Notes under the pieces: generated by a model | The model's database searches: none | Told to the model about the DNA's origin: nothing | The model's input: only the letters and a program-made list of their open reading frames with translations | Translations under genes and position numbers: made by a program | In this document: one piece after another, positions 1-11,595 of the stretch | How positions within the stretch are numbered: position 1 is the stretch's first letter | Layout: every line of letters begins with the position of its first letter | NCBI GenBank assembly: GCA_027924645.1 | Contig: BSBN01000040.1 | Location: 930,001 to 994,000 of the forward strand | From: Cunninghamia lanceolata | Taxonomy: Eukaryota; Streptophyta; Pinopsida; Cupressales; Cupressaceae | DNA length: 64,000 nt | Reading direction: 5' to 3'

Positions 1-2239
1 AGGTTTTATTTTGGGTATCAGAAAGATTCAATGCTGTGATCTCTGTAGGAAATTAGGGTGTGTTTACAATCATATTCAAAACCAGAAAGGAACAAGGTAG
101 CGTTTAAACTACCTCCAATTTTTAGTGTTTTTTGTTGAATTGTAATTTCTTTTTTTGGGTTCTAGAAATGTATGTACAATAGTTAAGGTTTCAAACCATT
201 CTATCTGTTTGATGAAATAGGTCAGAATTTGAAATCCCATGTTTTTTAAGCTTTTTTTCTCCCTAGGTTTTGGAACTTACAATCAAGGGGTCCGAAGCAA
301 CTCCAGGATTTTCAGCTCTTGGAACTGGTAAATTCTGGTGGGGCAAGTTTTTTTTGGTAAATTGTGGACTAGATATTTTGCGCTCTCATCAATTATATTC
401 ATGTAGGGTCGATTCATTCTTTCTATACAGGTGTCTGCATTGATATATTCTATCAAATTTTGTACTCTTCTAATAAGTGGGTTCTGCTATTTTAGCGGAA
501 TTTTCAGAGGCTTCTACATTTACTTGGGGCGCGTTGTTGAAGAGGAAATATTATTACTGTTGTATCTGGCTCCTCGGTCTCACTATGCAGGTAAGTCATT
601 TTCTACTTTTTGTTTGGCAATGAGTTTTGGTTTTCTCTTTGTTTTGATAACTAATTACAGTTTTTCGTATTGAGTGCAAAATTTAGGGTTTTCAGAATTT
701 AGCATTGGCAAGAACGTTAGCTGTGATCGTTGGTGATTCTATTGGGTCTGTTATCTTATGACAATATACTGCTTTATTTTTAGAGATAGTGACTTATCTG
801 TTTTGAAGTTTAGGCCGATTCTTTCAAAGTTATGGCGTTTGTTTAATGGACTTACAACTTGCAGCTTGAGACCAAGTTTTGTTTCAATTAAGAAATAAAT
901 GCAAAAAAAATTTAGTGGCAACACCTATCTTCTACAGTGCGTGAGCCTTTAATTTTGAGATGCCTGGTGCTATTAAAAACTGTGGACTTTGTATATGGCT
1001 CAGCTCATACAGAGTTGGCATACCTTATATGGCCTGTGTTATACTTAGGCAGCGCCACATTTGTTTGATAGAGCTTTGTTTATATGAAGGTCATGCCTAT
1101 CATTAAAAGGCCTCGCTATATGCAGCGCCTTCATCCTCTGTGCCTTCTTTGGTCAGCGTTTGGAACTTTTATATTGTTGTGTCAAATTTGAGGTGTAGAT
1201 GTGCCTTCAAATTTGATAGCAGTGCCAACTTTGAACTGGCAGCACTATCATCTTGATCTTATGCTGGTGGCGCTATGGTTTGAGTATGCTGTGTCAACTT
1301 TCAGGCCAATCCTTTTCTTAAGACTGCGCCATTTTCCTTTTATAGCCGCGGCTACTAGTGGCTCTTAAAACTCACGCTGTGTCTTTTCCTAGTGCCAAGA
1401 TTCAATTTTGCAGGCCGGTATCATGCCATAATAACTTGACTCGAGTGGTAAGCTAAGCCAAAAACTTATTACAGATTTGACTTACAATGGACATTATAAA
1501 GATAACACATTTATAGGTGTCAAGGAACAAAGCACTTATTGTGTCTAATGAAATGTGCCAGCATTTGTCTTTTTCACATTTTAATGTGTAACAAGGAGGA
1601 TTTTTAAAATTGTAACCTGTATTCTGAGAGGGTTCATGTTGTTCTAAATTATAAAATGCACCACCAATAATGACCTTGTTTAATGAAATTATTTGTCCAT
1701 AAAATAAACTGCTAAATGAAATTTTATGGTCAGCAAACCCTGTCCCATTATGCCTGTAACCTTCTGCAACTAGCTTAAAGGTGACTTGCCAAGTGTTATA
1801 TGATATATCCCTGTTAAGGTAAAATTGTAAAAGGAAATATGTAACAGAGTAATTGCCAGAGATAACCAACACAACCCAGAACAAATATAAACAGCAAATT
1901 GATAGACAACCTTAAGATGCAGCAATTACTCTTTTTTTTTACATTCAAATTTTTATGTAGTACTTGGCTAATCAAAAAAACCATTATGTTGAATATTGTT
2001 GATGGTTTGATTAGCTCGTCACGATTCTCAGTGTAAAAAGGATAACCCCTTCATTTATTAATGCAGGCATAGTTGCAATTCTATTTAGATTCTAGAACCT
2101 GTTGTTTTTTCTAGGGCTTATGACTGGCAATCAAAATTTACAGCCTGGGACCATGCCATCTTCTTTCATTTGACTTGCATAGGGTCACATGTGTTATTGT
2201 TTCTGTCACATTTCTGACTGTTTCTGCTTGCTAATGCAG
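1..2239. other. Unassigned DNA upstream of the NAT exons
   Basis: No exon, RNA gene or transposon could be recognised with confidence. Because the next recognisable exon (from 2240) encodes the late part of a nucleobase-ascorbate transporter, this stretch is probably intronic, possibly with exons too short or diverged to see. I looked for the NAT segment that normally precedes that exon and did not find it. Splice-like signals exist (ctag before 255; GCAG/GTAAGT around 590, ending a short open frame from about 431), but the peptides between them match nothing I know. Confidence 0.3.
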
Positions 2240-2462
2240 TAAAATGTGGAGCCCTCTTTGCATCAATACCTTTCCCAATTTTTGCAGCATTGTATTGTGT
2301 CCTATTTGGGCTAGTTGGTAAGAAAGTGTTTTTTAATCCCATTAGCTACAGCAGTGTTCTTTGCACCCTGTTTTAAATATTTTTTGGCCTCTAAATATAG
2401 TTTCTGTTTGTGTGTCTGTTCCAGCGGCAGTTGGTCTTTCCTTCTTACAGTTCACAAACATG

Positions 2463-2707
2463 AACTCTCTGCGTAACCTGTTCATTACTGGACTTTCACA
2501 CCTAAAATTTCTCACTGGATGCTGCTGAGCAAAACATGGAACTATTTGCAGCAAAATCATCCCATGGAATACTGTGTAGGATTCATTTTTTTAGGATTTC
2601 GTATTAAAAAAATAATTATTGAGAAAATTCTCACCAAATATTAGTTGCCATTTGGCAATAAAAATCCCTAAAAACTCTCTGCGTAACCTGTTCATTACTG
2701 GGCTTTC
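2463..2707 (+). repeat. 35-bp exon duplication flanking 175-bp filler
   Basis: The sequence starting AACTCTCTGCGTAACCTG is present at 2463-2497 and 2673-2707 with one mismatch. The DNA between has no homology to the exon and no terminal inverted repeats I can see. A 35-bp duplication is too long for a usual TSD and resembles break repair with filler DNA. Confidence 0.85.
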
Positions 2708-2873
2708 TTTGTTCCTTGGACTGTCCATTTGCCAGTACTTTAATGAATTTGCTACAGCACAAGAAGCTAAGTTGGCTACTTCTGAGCAAGGCCAGTTGGC
2801 AGCTTCTCTTAAAGTTCCTCATGCTTTCCATGGACCTGTTCATACAGGGGCCACATGGGTAAGTTTGACATGC

Positions 2874-3050
2874 TAGTCCTAATTTTTCAAAAAAATTGTA
2901 TGTTAGGTCAATCCATGGTATTGTTTTATCATGCAAATTTAATTTGTCTGTGTGATTGCACTAGTCCTAATTTTTCAAAAAAATTGTATGTTAGGTCAAT
3001 CCATGGTATTGTTTTATCATGCAAATTTAATTTGTTTGTGTGTGATTGCA
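2874..3050 (+). repeat. 88-bp tandem duplication in a NAT intron
   Basis: The unit beginning TAGTCCTAATTTTTC occurs at 2874-2961 and 2962-3050. It includes the 3' end of the intron. The downstream copy ends in the working acceptor (gattgcag, exon from 3052), whereas the upstream copy reads gattgcac and has lost the AG at that point. Confidence 0.85.
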
Positions 3051-3136
3051 GTTCAATTATTTTCTAAACACGGTTTTCACTTCAGCACCAACAATTGCAC
3101 TAATAATTGTAGCATTCCTAGACAATACACTACATT

Positions 3137-5614
3137 GTTAAGATTTATAATGATAGATATGTTGGAATGCACCTTATTATAATCAATAAACTACAACTTT
3201 CTCATGAGGATTTGACTAATAGGAAGAGTTTATACAGTTAATGTACCTATTCTTGACCACAAAGTACCTGCTGTTTGTAGACAATGCACTGATTATTGTT
3301 TTTAATCCTTTTGACATCCATTTTTAACTGTATTGATACACTAGACTTAAACCCGGGTCTTTACTGTGGTAAGCCACTCAATCACAGAACTAAGGATATG
3401 TTCTATAGCCACAATATCAACTACTTTTTCTTTGTAAGGTAGTAGCCCTAGAATACATTTATGTTGTTGCCTTTGTTTCTACAGCCATACAATGTTAAGA
3501 GTTGAAATGTTATATGTTTTGGCTCTATCAATTGATGCATTCCATTGTTACATTACATTGGTTTTATTGCTTTTAGTTTCCTTGTGCATCAGCATTCTTC
3601 ATGGATTCCCACCACTTAACAGAGAAGTCATGTCCTCTTTGGCCCACTTTCTGGATTCTTTTTCTATTAAACATTTGATGAGTTTCATGTCTCTGATACA
3701 TTGTTGTTTGTTTGTGTTTTGTGGGTTGTGTTCAGGGCATGATGCATGCCATTTTGTGTATGTTCCTTAAAGCCTAAGGTAATATGTTGTGAGTACAGAT
3801 TGCAGGGTGTTTGGCTTAGATGGATCATGAAATATTGAAATAATTTGTTAAAATAGTAGATTATAGATACTGGGTTTCTCACACAACAATTAGTAGAGGG
3901 GATTAGTTGTTGCTTTTCATTTGCCATTTTGTTGGAAGCAACTGAATGCAAAATTCCATGCTCTTTCTGTGGAAAACTGTTGCAACATGAATAAAAAAAA
4001 GAGTTCACCAAATTCTTGTGTACTGTTTCTTCCTTTATTTGGTGGTCAATGGCAAAAAGTGTGAGGTAGAGTTTAAGGCTTTGAATTGTTTTTTACATGT
4101 TATTGCATTTTTTCTTGAATTTAGCTGTGTAGTGCACTTCAATTCCTCATAATACCATGGAAAATGTAAACAATTAGAGTGGAATTTTCCATTTTATGCT
4201 GAGATACATATGGCTGCTGGAGTTTATTCAACTTTATCAGCATCTTGCACCAATGATTCATTTTGTGAACCCTAGTAGAGCAGAGGCATAAGAAAAATCC
4301 AATAATGTAGACAATGTATTGTATTGACTTCTTGCATTGGCGTGCTGGAATTTGTTTTAGGGGAATTTTATTTTTAGATTGCTAAATGTATTGTCACAGT
4401 ACTTTATTGGTATCTTGCATTTTTTGCTTGAATTTTGCTGTTTAGTATCTTCCTACCTTCTCATTACACAAAATATGTGAACAAAACAGGTGGATTTTGA
4501 TTTATCTTTGCAATATGTGTATTGCTTGAATTTTGGCTGTGTAATTCTCTAGTACACTTATACCTCATAGCATGGAAATTGTGAACGCGTTTTAGCTCAT
4601 GATACTTAATTGGCTGTGTGGGACTACTGTGCCTCGTGATAACCTGGAGAATGTGAATCAAATGGGTGCAAAACTTCTATTCCTATATGGATATAGGAAA
4701 AGTGGTGGTGCTTGCATTTTTTTCTTCAATTTGGTAGCAGATTACTTTTGTGCCTTGTAATAGAGGAATGTGAATAAAATGGCTGGAAACTTTTCATTAT
4801 TAGACAGATATATGGAGACTGGCAATGTTAATTACTTGGCATTTTTGAAATGGCAGTCTTTAGTTTTCTTTGCAAAAGGAAAAAATTAAACATATGCAAT
4901 TTAGTTAAACTTAATTGAACTTTGGACAATTTGTAACAGAGTGCAGTAAAACTGGCCAAATATACTAGAAAATTTTTAAGTTTTAACCATAGTTAACCTC
5001 ATAAAGATGTAGCTTGGAACATGATGATTTGTAATTTCCACCAAAATTAGTTAGAAATTCTGGGATCAAGCAATGAGACTACTGTTCTACTTGCATGAAT
5101 GCTGTTGTACTAAGAAATGAAGTACGGAAATGTAGAGATGCAACATGACACAAAGATTTATTAGAGGCAATTGCTCTCTACTGGAGTGTATTGCTCAAAA
5201 TAGACAAGTACAAAGAGTAATACAGTTTCTGCCAAACCTATCACTACTTCAACTTTCTACTTCTAAGTCTATATAATAATTTAATTCTCTGTCTCCCCTT
5301 TACTTTGGGCCCCCAATTGCTTCAAATAGTGTGTTGGAAGACTCCTCATGTGTGTATGAAGCCTTCTACATGGAATTCGAAGAGATGGGGTTGCTGAAAC
5401 ACTTCAAATTCTCTTGTTTTCTTCCATTGGGACACAACTGCTCCTTTTCAGCAGGAGGCATTTTTGAAATTGCCACTTGATAGTTATGAAAATGCCACTT
5501 TTTGACAGTTTTTATCCTTCATCATTCGGAAGCCATATCTTTTGCACAAGGACTCTACTTTAGACACTTCTTCAATCTCTTATTTAAATGACATATTTCC
5601 TCCGTTATAGAATA
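3137..5614. other. Non-coding stretch after the last visible NAT exon
   Basis: No coding region recognised; probably intron or intergenic DNA. It contains degenerate repeats of a segment built on the phrase gcattttttcttgaattt-gctgt (about 4103, 4417, 4516 and 4709), followed each time by a cluster resembling ctcat-atggaaa-tgtgaa. Spacing is irregular, 100-310 bp. Confidence 0.4.
4103..4790 (+). repeat. Degenerate dispersed-tandem repeats
   Basis: Four diverged copies of a 60-85-bp segment start near 4103, 4417, 4516 and 4709. Each opens with a TGCATTTTT-TTGAATTT motif and closes with a TGTGAA-AAAA-GG-like motif. Spacing varies, so this is an old, eroded tandem family, not a fresh satellite. 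Confidence 0.5.
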
Positions 5615-5783
5615 TACAAAATGCCATTAATAAAGCAGGCTTAGCAGCTTAAATAATGCTATCCGTAGCTTAGCATCTATATGCATTCATAAAAAAGACA
5701 AGAACCAACAAAAGAAAGATAACATGTATATATACAAAATGCCATTAATAAAGCAGGCTTAGCAGCTTAAGTAATGCTATCCG
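5615..5783 (+). repeat. 118-bp tandem array, left part (copy 1 and start of copy 2)
   Basis: A unit starting TACAAAATGCCATTAATAAAG begins at 5615 and again at 5733, a period of 118 bp. Copy 2 is cut after ATCCG at 5783 by the copia element and resumes at 12885. When the element and one TSD are removed, the third copy falls exactly 118 bp after the second. Confidence 0.9.
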
Positions 5784-7068
5784 TGTTGGATCTAGGGCAT
5801 ACAACTGAGAGGGGGGGGGGTGAATCAGTTGTATAGAACTTCTTGTATTTCAAACACTTAATTCTCTGTTGTTAGTTAGCAGCATATCAAATAATCATTC
5901 ATGGAAGCATAATACATAAATATAAGAGCAGATAAGCATCAACACATTGAACACCAAGATTTTGACGTGGAAAACCCGGTTAAGGGAAAAACCACGGGGT
6001 GATTAACCCAAGAATTATTCTCTGTTAGAAGAATAAAAAAAAATGAATGGCACATGCCAATAAGGGCTCACTGCCCCGAGCACACTGCTCACAAAGAGGC
6101 CCACTGCCTACAAGGAGACACACTGTCTACAAAGTGATGAAAATCACAGTCTTGAACTGGAGAATGACATCTCTACCATGTCCGGATCAGTTCCAATTAA
6201 GCCCAACAATCTCTGCTCTGCCTTTCGCACCTTTCTTCGCTATATCATGCTCATCTTTTCACCACACACTGAAATGAACTCACAAATCATTATTTATACA
6301 AGACATCGACTTAGGAACAAGCATCTAAGTCGGCAAACAACCATAGGAGTATCCGCAAGATGAATAACACATCCGGTCGGCCATCACAAGAACATTCGCA
6401 GGATGAACAACTCATCCGGTCGGCTACACAGAGCAAGAACTTCATCCGGAAGAATAACTTCAATTCCGGGCTCTACCATCAATGCGGACCAACAACACAA
6501 CCTAAACATGATCCAAGAACCTTCACAAGCCTGTCTGAATGTCCGGATACATCCGCACTTCCTCTGCTTACTGGGATCTCTTGTCTCCCTCATCCGGAAC
6601 TTCAAGAACACAGTCTGTCGCTACTGTCATAATGCAAGAGGTACTTCCGGACCTCGAAATCATACACAAATCAGGATGATACATCACAAGGACATCTCAA
6701 ACACTCCTTCCAATCCGCAGATTATGATAATATAATTCCGGACCTCACCGGACCTTTTTGTGATCCTCTGTCACCTCCGGATACATGCCGGACCCGGTTC
6801 TATACCGGCAGCCACAACTCCTTCCGATCTTCATGCGGACCTCTGAAATCTTAACTGTAACATCTCAAGACTCATATCTACTAACCCTTTAATCCGCATC
6901 CTCCGGCTCTCAACCTATACAGTACATTTACCTTCTTCTCATCACTGTTCCTGACTGAGGCTAATTTTCTTAATATCCTCAGCACAAAGCTCATCAAATC
7001 CTTTTTGTCAATGCAGTATGAGTATGTTGACATCAATGACAACACTGGCTCACCTCATACTTGCAACA
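5784..7068 (-). repeat. 3' LTR of copia-1 (left copy)
   Basis: The left LTR runs from TGTTGGATC to CTTGCAACA. It is rich in CCGG sites. Near its left edge an ACAACTGA/TCAGTTGT inverted repeat (5801-5808, 5825-5832) encloses a run of ten G. It also carries the motif TTTTGACGTGGAAAACCC near 5961, which recurs in the second copia. Short open frames inside it are identical in both LTRs and look non-coding. Confidence 0.96.
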
Positions 7069-7069
7069 A

Positions 7070-7081
7070 TCTCCCCCTTTG
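7070..7081 (-). promoter_or_regulatory. Polypurine tract of copia-1
   Basis: On the minus strand the bases next to the 3' LTR read CAAAGGGGGAGAT, the expected plus-strand primer for reverse transcription. Similar purine tracts recur at about 7186-7196 and 7231-7241. Confidence 0.8.
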
Positions 7082-7383
7082 TCATTGATGGCAACATATG
7101 ATGTGAAAAACCATCAAGACAAGAACTTCTCTTTTCTGTCACAGCTCCCCCTATCAACAACAACTCTTCACATGTCTTCCTTTGCTGCTCCCCCTTTGAT
7201 CATCAACCACTTGTTTTTCACATGTCTTCTCTCCCCCTTTGACATCAATGGCAAAGGGCTCATACTTGCAATTCTCATGCATCAGAATCATACCAGCTGC
7301 TTCCCCTTAGTTGCAGCTCCCCATTAGTCCGGATCACAAGATATGACTGTGATAGCCACCGGACTGATGCACATCAGTGCATC

Positions 7384-10300
7384 TTAGTTCATCACCGGAG
7401 GGGCCATGACCCCTAACTTCTCCCGGAGATATTCAAAAGAGTCCTTGGGAAGAGGTTTTGTAAAGATGTCTGCAATCTGATCCTTGGAGGGAACATACTC
7501 CAATCTGACTTCTTCCTTGTTTACTTGTTCTCTCAAAAAGTGAAATTTGATAGATATGTGCTTAGTCTTAGAATGCAATACCGGATTCTTGGAAATATTA
7601 ATTGCACTTGAATTATCACAGAAAATTGTGATAGGCTCCTCATATTCAACTTTGATGTCTCTTAGCATCTGCTTCATCCATAAGATTTGAGTGCAACTAC
7701 CTGCTGCTGCAATGTATTCTGCTTCAGTTGTAGACAGTGATATTGCATCTTGTTTCTTGCTTAGCCAAGAAACCAATCTCTTCCCCAAAAAGAATGCTCC
7801 ACCACTAGTGCTCTTCCGGTCATCCACATCTCCTGCCCAATCTGCATCTGTGTAAGCATGAAGAGAGAAATCCGGATCTCTAGGATACCATAGACCATAC
7901 TCAACTGTCCCTTTCAAGTATCTAAAAATTCTTTTGATTGCCATAACATGAGATTCTCTAGGATCAGCCTGGAATCTTGCCACAAGGCCAACAGCCTGCA
8001 TTATATCAGGTCTAGTTTGAGTGAGATACAACAATCCACCAATCATTGATCTATACTTTGTCTGATCTGCCTTTGGAGAATCATCATCTTTGCTTAACTT
8101 ACATCCGGTTGCCATAGGAGTGTTCATAGGCTTTGAGTCTTCCATACCAAATTTCTTTAACAATTCTTTCGCATATTTGGTCTGAGAAATGAAGATCCCT
8201 TCTTTTGTTTGAGTAATTTGCAGACCCAAGAAGAAATTCATTTCACCAAGCATAGACATTTCAAACTCACTTTTCATCTGATTTGCAAAAGTTTTACACA
8301 TACTATCTCTTCCTCCAAAAATGATATCATCCACAAATACTTCAACAATCAGAATGTTTTCATGATCAATTTTGAAATATAAGTTGCTGTCAGCAGTACC
8401 TTTGTTGAATCCAATCTGCACAAGATGCTTATCCAACCTTTCATACCATGCTCTTGGGGCTTGCTTCAATCCATACAAAGCTTTCTTCAACTTGCAGACC
8501 ATATCATTATTATCAGACAATTGAAATCCATCCGGTTGTTCAATGTAGACTTCTTCTTCCAGATCACCATTTAGGAAGGCAGACTTGACATCCATCTGAT
8601 ATACCTTGAAGTCTTTGAAGGCAGCAAATGCAAGAAGTAATCTGACTGCTTCAATTCTTGCTACCGGAGCAAAAGTCTCTTCGAAGTCAATTCCTTCTAT
8701 TTGAGAGTAGCCTTTGCAGACCAATCTAGCTTTGTTTCTGATTACTTCACCAGCTTCATTTAGTTTGTTCCGGAAGACCCACTTGGTTCCAATTACATTC
8801 CTGTTTCTAGGTCTGGGAACAAGATCCCAAGTATGATTTTTCTCAATTTGCATCAGTTCATCTTCCATTGCTTTGGTCCAGTTTTCATCATTGCAGGCTT
8901 CATTTATTGTTTTAGGTTCAATCTTTGAAATCAGACAACATTCATTCTGATCTTGAGCAATATTCCTTCTAGTTTGTACACCTTTGCTTCTGTCACCTAT
9001 GATCTGATCTTCAGAGTGATTCAGTCTTACATACCTTGGAATTTTGGGAGTATCCAGCACTGCTGTTTCTTGATCAGCCTCATTCAAATCTAACTCTTCT
9101 TCCTGATTTACCGGATCAGGCTGACTCTGTCTCACCGGAGAGGATTGAGGTCCTTGAACACTGTCTTGGTCATCTTCATCAAACTCATAAAATCTTGAAG
9201 GCTTCTCAATTCCTTCATCAACCTTCACATTGGTGCTTTCTATCATCTTCCTCAATCTCTTATTGTAACATCGGTATGCTTTGCTTTGAGTGGAGTAGCC
9301 CAAGAAAATTCCTTCATCACTTCTAGCATCAAACTTTCCTAGATCTTCATCTCTTTTAATATAACACTTGCTACCAAATACTCTGAAATATTTCACAGTA
9401 GGAGTGATGCCAAACCAGAGTTCATAGGGGGTCTTACCGGTGTTGTTTCTGATTTGAACTCGATTGAGAGTGTAGACTACAGTGCTGATAGCTTCTTTCC
9501 AAAACATTTGAGGAACATTTGCTTCCAACATCATTGTCCTAGCAGCTTCCTGGATGGTCCGGTTCTTTCTCTCAACTACTCCATTCTGCTGTGGAGTCTT
9601 AGGAGCAGACAACTGTCTCCTTATACCCTGTTTCTCACAAAAGTCAATGAATTCACCAGATGTAAATTCACCACCTCTATCAGACCTTAGACACTTTAGT
9701 TTCAATCCGGTTTGAATCTCCACCATAGCTTTGAAGATTTTGAACTTCTCAAAAGCTTCTGATTTTTCTTTTAGAAAGGTAACCCACATCATCCGGGAAT
9801 GATCATCAATTAACAACATGAAATATCTATCACCTTGCAGACTCTTGATTCTTGTTGGACCACATAGATCAGTATGTACTAATTCCAATAATCCGGTAGA
9901 AGACTGATCTTTGCTTTTAAAAGAGACTCTGCTTTGTTTGCCTAACTGACATTCTTTACACACACTATTTGTAGGTTTTATCAACTTTGGAAGATCTCTC
10001 ACAGCCTGAGTATTGCTTATCTTGATGATGTTATCAAAATTTACATGACACATTCTTCTATGCCATAACCAACTCTGATCAATTTGAACAAACAAACAAC
10101 TTTTATTTGAACCAACCAGATGAAAGATGTTACCTCTTGTCTGAGTACCGGATGCAATTTCAGTTCCGGAGCTTGTAAAGATTCTGCATTTTCCATTCTT
10201 GAACCGGAGATGATAGCCTTTGTCCACTAACTGACCAACACTGAGAAGATTGTGCTTCAATCCTTCAACATACAGTACATTACCTGTTTTGCTCTTACCA

Positions 10301-11538
10301 TCAAAGGAAATAGTTCCCCTACCTCTGATTCTGCCAGCAGAATTGTCACCAAACTTTACCATTCCTCCTTCATATCTTTCCAAGTCTAAGAACTTATTCT
10401 TGTCACCAGTCATATGGTGAGAACATCCACTGTCAATAACCCAATCATCCTTTTCTTCCACTTGAGCAGCTAAGGCTTTTTCAACAACTTTGTGATTGAC
10501 AGATTCAGAGAGCATGGAATCTTCTTCCTTGATGGCTATAAACACCCACTCATTTCCGGATTTGTTTCCTGGTTCTGATTCATCATCTGTTACTCCTTCA
10601 TTGTCATCTTCTTCATGAACATAATAGCAATTCTTTTGAAACCTTTGTCTGTGAGTATTAGATCTTGCAGATCTTTCCGGACATCTTGAGGCAAAATGAC
10701 CAATCTTATTGCAGTTGAAACACTTAAAGGGTAGTTTTCCTTCATACTTACCGGATCCTCTTGGCAGTCTTTTTGCAATGAGGGCTTCAAGTTGAGCTGT
10801 TTCTGCTTCTTCTTCTTCCATGTCTCTTCTTGCTTGATCATACCATGACATTTTCCTTGATGAGTTTTCACCCGGATCAAATCTCTGTTTGCCTTTCACA
10901 TAGGCACTGGCTTTGAAAGCAGATTCAGTCTTGGGTGGATCATCTCCAAACTCGGTCATTTCAAATGCAGCTAGTTTGCCAGCCAGTTGTTCTCTTGTGA
11001 CAGTTGTGTGGGCTCTGAATTCATCAATGGCAGCAACTTTGATTTTGTAGGCAGCAGGAAGGGATCTTAGGATTTTGCAGACAATCTCATTTTCATCTAA
11101 AGTTCCACCAGCATTTCTGATTCCACATACTAGCTCATTTACTCTTGGCATAAAGGTAGTGATGTTTTCATCATCTCTCATTTTCAATCTTTCAAATTTC
11201 CCTTTCAGACTTTGCAACCTTGCACTTTTGACAAACTCATCTCCTTCATACAGAAGTTCCAGTTTAGTTAGGCTCTCATATGCAGTTGGTAGGTCAATGA
11301 CATTCGAGAGATCTGAGTCATTCAATGCGCTTAGAAGAGCTTCCTTGGTCCGCAGATTGTTTTCAGCTTCTGTGATTTCATTCAGAGTTGTCGGACCACC
11401 TTGTGGAGGTACATATGGTTTTGAAATCATACCCAGGTATGCTTTTCCCATGCATTCCAAGTGACACTTCATGCGACCTTTCCAGAGAGTGAAGTTGGTT
11501 CCATCGAACTTCGGACTATCCTTCTTGTATGACGACAT
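7384..11538 (-). CDS. gag-pol: Copia-1 Gag-Pol polyprotein
   Basis: An uninterrupted 1384-residue frame from the ATG at 11538 (peptide [10 protein letters not shown]). An upstream TTG could extend it by five residues, but the sibling copia starts at the same ATG, so I prefer it. Domain order is typical of Ty1/copia. First comes a gag domain (about 1-210), then a CCHC knuckle [14 protein letters not shown] (273-286) and an aspartic protease [10 protein letters not shown] (Asp 369). The GAG-pre-integrase motif LWHRRMCH (about 491) precedes the integrase DDE residues, near 557 (HTDLCG), 620 (RSDRGGEF) and 656 (VVERKNRT). Reverse transcriptase carries [12 protein letters not shown] (Asp 983) and FVDD (1068-1071). 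RNase H carries AYTDADWAG (1231), STTEAEY (about 1272) and FCDNSSA (1308). Nothing essential appears missing, so this copy may be autonomous. It acts in cytoplasmic virus-like particles, and integrase then inserts the cDNA in the nucleus. Confidence 0.96.
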   Translation of the reverse strand: MSSYKKDSPKFDGTNFTLWKGRMKCHLECMGKAYLGMISKPYVPPQGGPTTLNEITEAENNLRTKEALLSALNDSDLSNVIDLPTAYESLTKLELLYEGDEFVKSARLQSLKGKFERLKMRDDENITTFMPRVNELVCGIRNAGGTLDENEIVCKILRSLPAAYKIKVAAIDEFRAHTTVTREQLAGKLAAFEMTEFGDDPPKTESAFKASAYVKGKQRFDPGENSSRKMSWYDQARRDMEEEEAETAQLEALIAKRLPRGSGKYEGKLPFKCFNCNKIGHFASRCPERSARSNTHRQRFQKNCYYVHEEDDNEGVTDDESEPGNKSGNEWVFIAIKEEDSMLSESVNHKVVEKALAAQVEEKDDWVIDSGCSHHMTGDKNKFLDLERYEGGMVKFGDNSAGRIRGRGTISFDGKSKTGNVLYVEGLKHNLLSVGQLVDKGYHLRFKNGKCRIFTSSGTEIASGTQTRGNIFHLVGSNKSCLFVQIDQSWLWHRRMCHVNFDNIIKISNTQAVRDLPKLIKPTNSVCKECQLGKQSRVSFKSKDQSSTGLLELVHTDLCGPTRIKSLQGDRYFMLLIDDHSRMMWVTFLKEKSEAFEKFKIFKAMVEIQTGLKLKCLRSDRGGEFTSGEFIDFCEKQGIRRQLSAPKTPQQNGVVERKNRTIQEAARTMMLEANVPQMFWKEAISTVVYTLNRVQIRNNTGKTPYELWFGITPTVKYFRVFGSKCYIKRDEDLGKFDARSDEGIFLGYSTQSKAYRCYNKRLRKMIESTNVKVDEGIEKPSRFYEFDEDDQDSVQGPQSSPVRQSQPDPVNQEEELDLNEADQETAVLDTPKIPRYVRLNHSEDQIIGDRSKGVQTRRNIAQDQNECCLISKIEPKTINEACNDENWTKAMEDELMQIEKNHTWDLVPRPRNRNVIGTKWVFRNKLNEAGEVIRNKARLVCKGYSQIEGIDFEETFAPVARIEAVRLLLAFAAFKDFKVYQMDVKSAFLNGDLEEEVYIEQPDGFQLSDNNDMVCKLKKALYGLKQAPRAWYERLDKHLVQIGFNKGTADSNLYFKIDHENILIVEVFVDDIIFGGRDSMCKTFANQMKSEFEMSMLGEMNFFLGLQITQTKEGIFISQTKYAKELLKKFGMEDSKPMNTPMATGCKLSKDDDSPKADQTKYRSMIGGLLYLTQTRPDIMQAVGLVARFQADPRESHVMAIKRIFRYLKGTVEYGLWYPRDPDFSLHAYTDADWAGDVDDRKSTSGGAFFLGKRLVSWLSKKQDAISLSTTEAEYIAAAGSCTQILWMKQMLRDIKVEYEEPITIFCDNSSAINISKNPVLHSKTKHISIKFHFLREQVNKEEVRLEYVPSKDQIADIFTKPLPKDSFEYLREKLGVMAPPVMN

Positions 11539-11581
11539 CCTGGATCTCCTCAAGCGGTTAAGCTCTTGTCAGAGGAACTTA

Positions 11582-11593
11582 GCTCTGATACCA
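11582..11593 (-). promoter_or_regulatory. Primer-binding site of copia-1 (initiator tRNA-Met)
   Basis: Plus-strand GCTCTGATACCA reads TGGTATCAGAGC on the element's sense strand, the standard plant PBS for the 3' end of initiator methionine tRNA. Two bases separate it from the 5' LTR. Confidence 0.95.
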
Positions 11594-11595
11594 AT

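Larger units (their letters stand above)
2240..3136 (+). pseudogene. Nucleobase-ascorbate transporter (NAT) gene, 3' exons, probably disrupted
   Basis: Three exons of the NAT/NCS2 membrane transporter family, which moves nucleobases or ascorbate by proton symport across the plasma membrane, can be assembled. Exon a is 2240-2317, preceded by GCAG and followed by GTAAG, and reads GALFASIPFPIFAALYC. Exon b runs from 2425 to 2858; its joining codon restores GLVAAVGLSFLQFTNMNS, and it ends at GTAAGT after a Trp codon. Exon c is 3052-3136, reads through APTIALIIVAFLDNTLH and ends at a GTTAAG donor. The phases match across both introns. Inside exon b a 35-bp coding segment occurs twice (2463-2497, 2673-2707), separated by 175 bp of unrelated DNA. 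Frame from the first copy meets TGA at 2526, while the second copy continues the proper protein. No splice pair removes the filler, so the allele is probably dead. The usual C-terminal exon (DRGMPWW...) was not found in the window. Confidence 0.82.

Noticed and set aside
6047..6735. Set of short open frames repeated at 11858-12546
   Set aside because: They are identical because they lie in the two copia-1 LTRs. Overlapping frames on both strands without domains indicate non-coding sequence.
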